64,000 nt of DNA from positions 1-64,000 of the forward strand of contig VXAI01000159.1 in the NCBI GenBank assembly GCA_013399305.1, in the 5' to 3' direction. Shown here one piece after another: positions 60,072 through 64,000 of the stretch; position 1 is the first letter of the stretch, and the number at the start of each line of letters is the position of its first letter. Position numbers and translations under genes: made by a program. The notes under the pieces were generated by a model. That model was not told where the DNA came from and made no database searches. It worked only from the letters and a program-made list of their open reading frames with translations. The stretch is from Rostratula benghalensis (Eukaryota; Chordata; Aves; Charadriiformes; Rostratulidae).

Positions 60072-61362
60072 CTGCAGAAGGGGTTCAGTTCTTGCTGGAT
60101 CCCAGAGGACCCTGTTGCTCCAAGCTGTATTTTGAGGCTCTCGGTCACTTTTTCTGACTGCTGGCCTAGGTGTACTCCAATGGGGGTGAAAATGAAGTGA
60201 AGTCTACAGATTCTGCCATCGTCCTATAGGTGCAAAAGCACTGAAATGCAACCACGGCTGGAGTGGAGGTGGTGACCAATGGATGATAGCAAGGCAAGCA
60301 ACAGCTGGGAGGAGGGAAAAATTTTTGGTTAAGGCTACCAGATGGCACACAGATGTTTGACAACGTTTCTTTTAACTTAGAAACACATCAGCCTTCTTCC
60401 CCCTGCAGTATATGTGTTTCATTTTGAACAAGTAACTGGCAGCTGGAGAAAGTTATTGGAAAATGCTAAGTCTATGTTCCAGCACTTGCAACAGCAGCAG
60501 AATTACCTGGTTCCTATTCTGCTCAAGCTTTCTGTCTCCTTTTTTAGATATTGTTGGCCTCAAGTCAAGTTTTGCCTAAGGTATGTATCAGAAGGGGAAT
60601 ATGCAGAGCTCTGAGCTTGTTTAAAGAGTAGAAAAGGGATTTTCAACAAAGCTGGCAGAGATACCAACAAAACTATTATCTAGGTTCTGGATGTGGTTGG
60701 GTCTGCTGGTAAGAAAACAGGAAATAAGTGAGAAAACAATTCCTAAAAATGCGAAAAGCAGCCAATTCTACAGGGCTTCACTCTGCGCTCAAATGTCTGT
60801 ACGTGCTGATAAAAGAGCACATGTGACGAGAAAGTGCTGTGTCATTATCAAAGGCCTTTTCAGTCTTATTTTTATTTCAGTTTTCTTCAAGTGCCAGAAT
60901 CTGGCAAGGGAAGGAGAATAACATCATTTCTTCTTTGACTAATCAAATGTGGTCACTGATCTGTCTGCTCTCTATTTCTACAAGGTGGTGCACAGAGAGT
61001 TGTGCTTCCCTCCTATTTTCTAGCTAATCTAACAGCAAGAACAGATAAATTGGTGATAATTTTGGAAGCTAGAGGAAGAGCTCCTCAAATGGTGCTGGGC
61101 TCTGTTAGCCAGGAGGTGCCTAGGAGCCAGGCTAGAGAAAGGATTGTTGAATGATAACTGTGTCAGCAGCCACTGAAAATTGTGAGTAACGAGGCTCCTT
61201 CCTAAGAAGTGCATTTTATTGGCTCTGTTATGAGTCAGATAAGTCAGAATCCTCCGATTCCCTCAGCCCATGTTACCCCGTGGTCCAAGCTTTGCCAACT
61301 GGGAGGCACCAGCAGACACTGCAGAGCGCTGGGACAGAAGCTGCTCCCAGAGGAATGGCAAG
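60072..61362. other. Non-coding or intronic interval upstream of the candidate exon
   Basis: No recognisable exon or repeat. If the 60059 frame is real, its 5' untranslated exon and promoter would lie to the right, but no CpG island is present between here and the window end. Confidence 0.35.
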
Positions 61363-61380
61363 TGGCCACCAGGGTGCAGG
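61363..61380 (+). promoter_or_regulatory. CTCF-like motif
   Basis: TGGCCACCAGGGTGCAGG matches the CTCF core (CCACCAGGGGGC) with one clear mismatch (T for G at the tenth core base). Plus-strand orientation. Such sites mark insulators or loop anchors, but single matches of this quality also occur by chance. Confidence 0.3.
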
Positions 61381-64000
61381 AAATGTTTGGTAGCCGAACC
61401 CCCAAGTTTATTGCTCTTACCACTTGCATCCTTGCAAAGGCCCCTAAATGATAAGGATGAATGGTGTGGAGTTTTGCATGCAGGAGCTGTGGTTCTGACT
61501 TTCCATCTCTCCCACCAGCCAACAAGTTATTACAAAAATAAATACCTCAGCGGCAGCAGCAGCATCCCCGAGGGCCTATTTACTTCCACTGGCACGAACT
61601 AATTCCTGCAGAGGAGCTCAAGCCAAATCCTGCAGAGACCAGCAGGAATCTCTCCAGGCTCTTGAAAAAGCAGTTTGCACACCGGAGAAAATGTTGGGGC
61701 TTGGTCATATTTATCGCCATGTCAGTTAAAACATGTTGTCAGTTAACACCTTTTCTAACACAACATATATTTTCTAAAGCTGAAGGAAAGTGAGCCTTTT
61801 TACCTCCTTTTATTTTTCAACCAGGTATTCTGATTTACTTCTGAAATTGCTCAACATACTAAATGGTGGTTCACGACGTGGCCAGGGATCAATTATTACC
61901 TTTCATGTGCAAACTGATCCTAAGGTGTCTATCCATCTCTTATAGACCTATCTCCAGAGGGGATGCCTGATATCAGAAAACTGTAAAACTATAAGGGAAG
62001 GTAAGGCAGGATGACATTCACCTTCCTTGGTTTGCTCTCTAGAAGATGTTTGACGGGTGAGTTTATTATCCGTAGGAAGAATGAACGAGCCAATACACCC
62101 TTTTCAAGGTTTGCAGGTGCCTTAATGTAACTTGCTCATTTAATTTGGATCTATATACCTCATGAGAAGAGCAGAAGATTTTCATTTTCAAGGCCTTATT
62201 TAGCCATAAAACGTGTATCCCGTTAGCTAAAAGCAGGTCTATGAATTTCATTTTATTTGGTGACAGGAGAAATAGGGATGTATATATCACCCTTTCAGTA
62301 ACCGCTACTAAAAGGTGCACGTTTCATGAAGAAACAGTGTATTCCATGTCATAACATCTTTTGTGAAATAAAATTCAGGGCACTTGTAGTATACGTGTAT
62401 GAAAACTATCACTTCACTGATATGTTAAGAGTATGAGGAAAATACAAGCCCCTTTTGTGACTGTAACTGGTCACACCTGGAAAATTAGGATGGATTTTGC
62501 TGGTTCCAACAAAGTCTGTAGAAAATTGTCTATGGCCTCAATGGGGCCAAAAAATTCTCCCAGATTTCATACTATTATAGATATTGTACAATTTAGCCAC
62601 CAAGGTCATTAAAATGCTATAATCCCTAGTGTGATACATGATGGGGTAAAAGCACTTACAAAGGTATTGCTTTCCAAACTGGTGTAATTATGGTAGTAAT
62701 TCCCAAAGAAAGAGTATTGCAAATGCATTTCCAGTTCCAGTTTCTCAATTTTTTTTGTCAGTGTTCATTATGGCAGTGATATGCTTGTGTCTAAATCTTG
62801 TTGATGTCCTTCCAGAGGGCACTAAAAACCCTAAAGTAAGTAAAGAAAAATTTAGTTAGTGATTCTTACTGGCTGCTGAATTGCTGCCTTTTGAGCCCTG
62901 TCCCTCAGCTCATAATCTAAAATGTTAGCTCTTATGCCACACAGATTACTCACTCTTTGCTTATATTAATCCACTAACAGTTTGTCTAACTTAAAGAGAG
63001 TTAGGGAAAAAAAGAAAAAAAAAAGCCAGCCCTCCCCAAACGTGGATAATTTGGAGCTAAGAAGCCTAAGACAGCTGCCAACATTTTGCTGTATTTTCAG
63101 TCCTCATTAGGTTTGCAGCCGGGGTGAAGCCACCCGTGGAGCAGTGTGGTGTGGGGCAGTGAGGGACTGGCTTCAGTGGGGCGCTGGTAACAGTGTGTGA
63201 GTGGGTCTTGGGCACCCAATCTCAAGGCAGTGGGTCAACCCCTCCTGGTGGTGCACAGGGCAGGGTCCTGAAAGACTCTTAAGGCACTGAAGAAACATAT
63301 TGAGATGTGAACCCTCCTTTTTTTTTTTCAGTTTTAAGAAGGGGATGGACACCCGGAATCTAAATTACAGCAACAAAAAGATTCAAGCTGAAATAAACAC
63401 CAAAGTCTGACACGGCCTGAGAAGAGTGCCTGTTTCCTGACGGTGATCCTCTCAACAGTAATGGAAATCAGCTAGAGGTAAATAAAATAACATGTTCTCT
63501 TTACAATAAATGAAAAACCTCATCCTCGGACCCACTTATTTTTAACCTGACGGTTAAACTCCAGGGAGGAAGAGGTGCTGGAGGCTCTGGTATTTTGTTT
63601 TTTCCCAGGGCTTGAAATTGGCCTTGGATGCTCTGTCCATGAGTGCTAAATGCGTTTCCACCTTCTCTGAAGATCTCTGCATTTTTCTTTGCTTTGTAAA
63701 GCCACCTCCTTTCCACCACTTAACTAAGTTCTTGGATGTTATTTGAACAGAGAAGTGTCGTTCTTTAGTCAAGAAGACCAGAAAACAACCCATCTTATTT
63801 ATTCTCTTCCTACGAGTGTGTCAGTCCTTTGACTGATAATGACAAGACTTCTGTTCCTGTTGAGCTGCTAGCTTCTTCACAGGTGCTACCAAATAAATAC
63901 ATCAGTTTGGAAGATGATTTCTTACAACTGTCTGGAAAATTGCAGTGACAATCAACTCATTTCTCACATGCCTTTATCAGAGAGCAACCAGATTAAAGAC
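61381..64000. other. Non-coding interval to the right edge
   Basis: AT-rich sequence with an A-rich run at 63007-63025. Frames near 61244-61602 are open on both strands without recognisable domains. No repeat family, RNA gene or exon could be supported. Confidence 0.4.

Noticed and set aside
1..64000. Search for an endogenous retrovirus, tRNA, rRNA, CRISPR-like array or multi-gene cassette
   Set aside because: No paired long terminal repeats, no retroviral polymerase motif, no tRNA cloverleaf boxes and no regularly spaced repeats were seen. The window reads as ordinary avian non-coding DNA with CR1 fragments.

Overview
This window is nuclear DNA from a vertebrate, most probably a bird. The clearest sign is a set of five truncated chicken-repeat-1 (CR1) LINE copies, each ending in the usual CR1 tail (GATCTTTAAGGTCCCTTCC or a close variant). 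Long A or T runs, one tetranucleotide microsatellite, an AT-rich composition with few CpGs and a single sharp CpG island all fit avian intergenic or intronic sequence. There is no bacterial gene organisation, operon, CRISPR array, rRNA or recognisable tRNA.

Layout. Positions 1 to about 430 are a CpG island, cut by the left edge, that looks like a promoter: a perfect CRE, a GC-box run and a TTAAA box in that order. A CR1 fragment follows about 55 bases later. From there to about 44.9 kb the sequence is AT-rich and non-coding, with CR1 copies near 9.2 and 36.2 kb, a (CATC)n microsatellite at 14.76 kb, several homopolymer runs, short palindromes, and AT-rich blocks dense in homeodomain-type sites that are candidate conserved enhancers (near 5.6, 6.8, 18.7, 28.2, 30.6, 39.6-40.3 and 43.0-43.4 kb). 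A GC-rich, low-CpG stretch lies at 31.0-32.3 kb. A second CpG-enriched segment at 44.9-45.75 kb ends in a good splice donor and may be a distal promoter with a non-coding first exon. It is followed by CR1 copies at 46.3 and 49.1 kb and, at 47.6 kb, an inverted-repeat element resembling Chompy-type MITEs. The last 10 kb contains the best protein-coding candidate: a 110-codon minus-strand reading frame (60059 to 59727) with local CpG enrichment, a good start context and a PPAY motif. I cannot name its family.

No protein in the window could be assigned to a known gene. Most open frames have the lengths expected by chance in 64 kb of non-coding DNA. I see no coherent undescribed multi-gene system. 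The points worth checking are the two CpG-rich promoter candidates, the 60-kb reading frame, the ancient MITE relics and the enhancer-like blocks.
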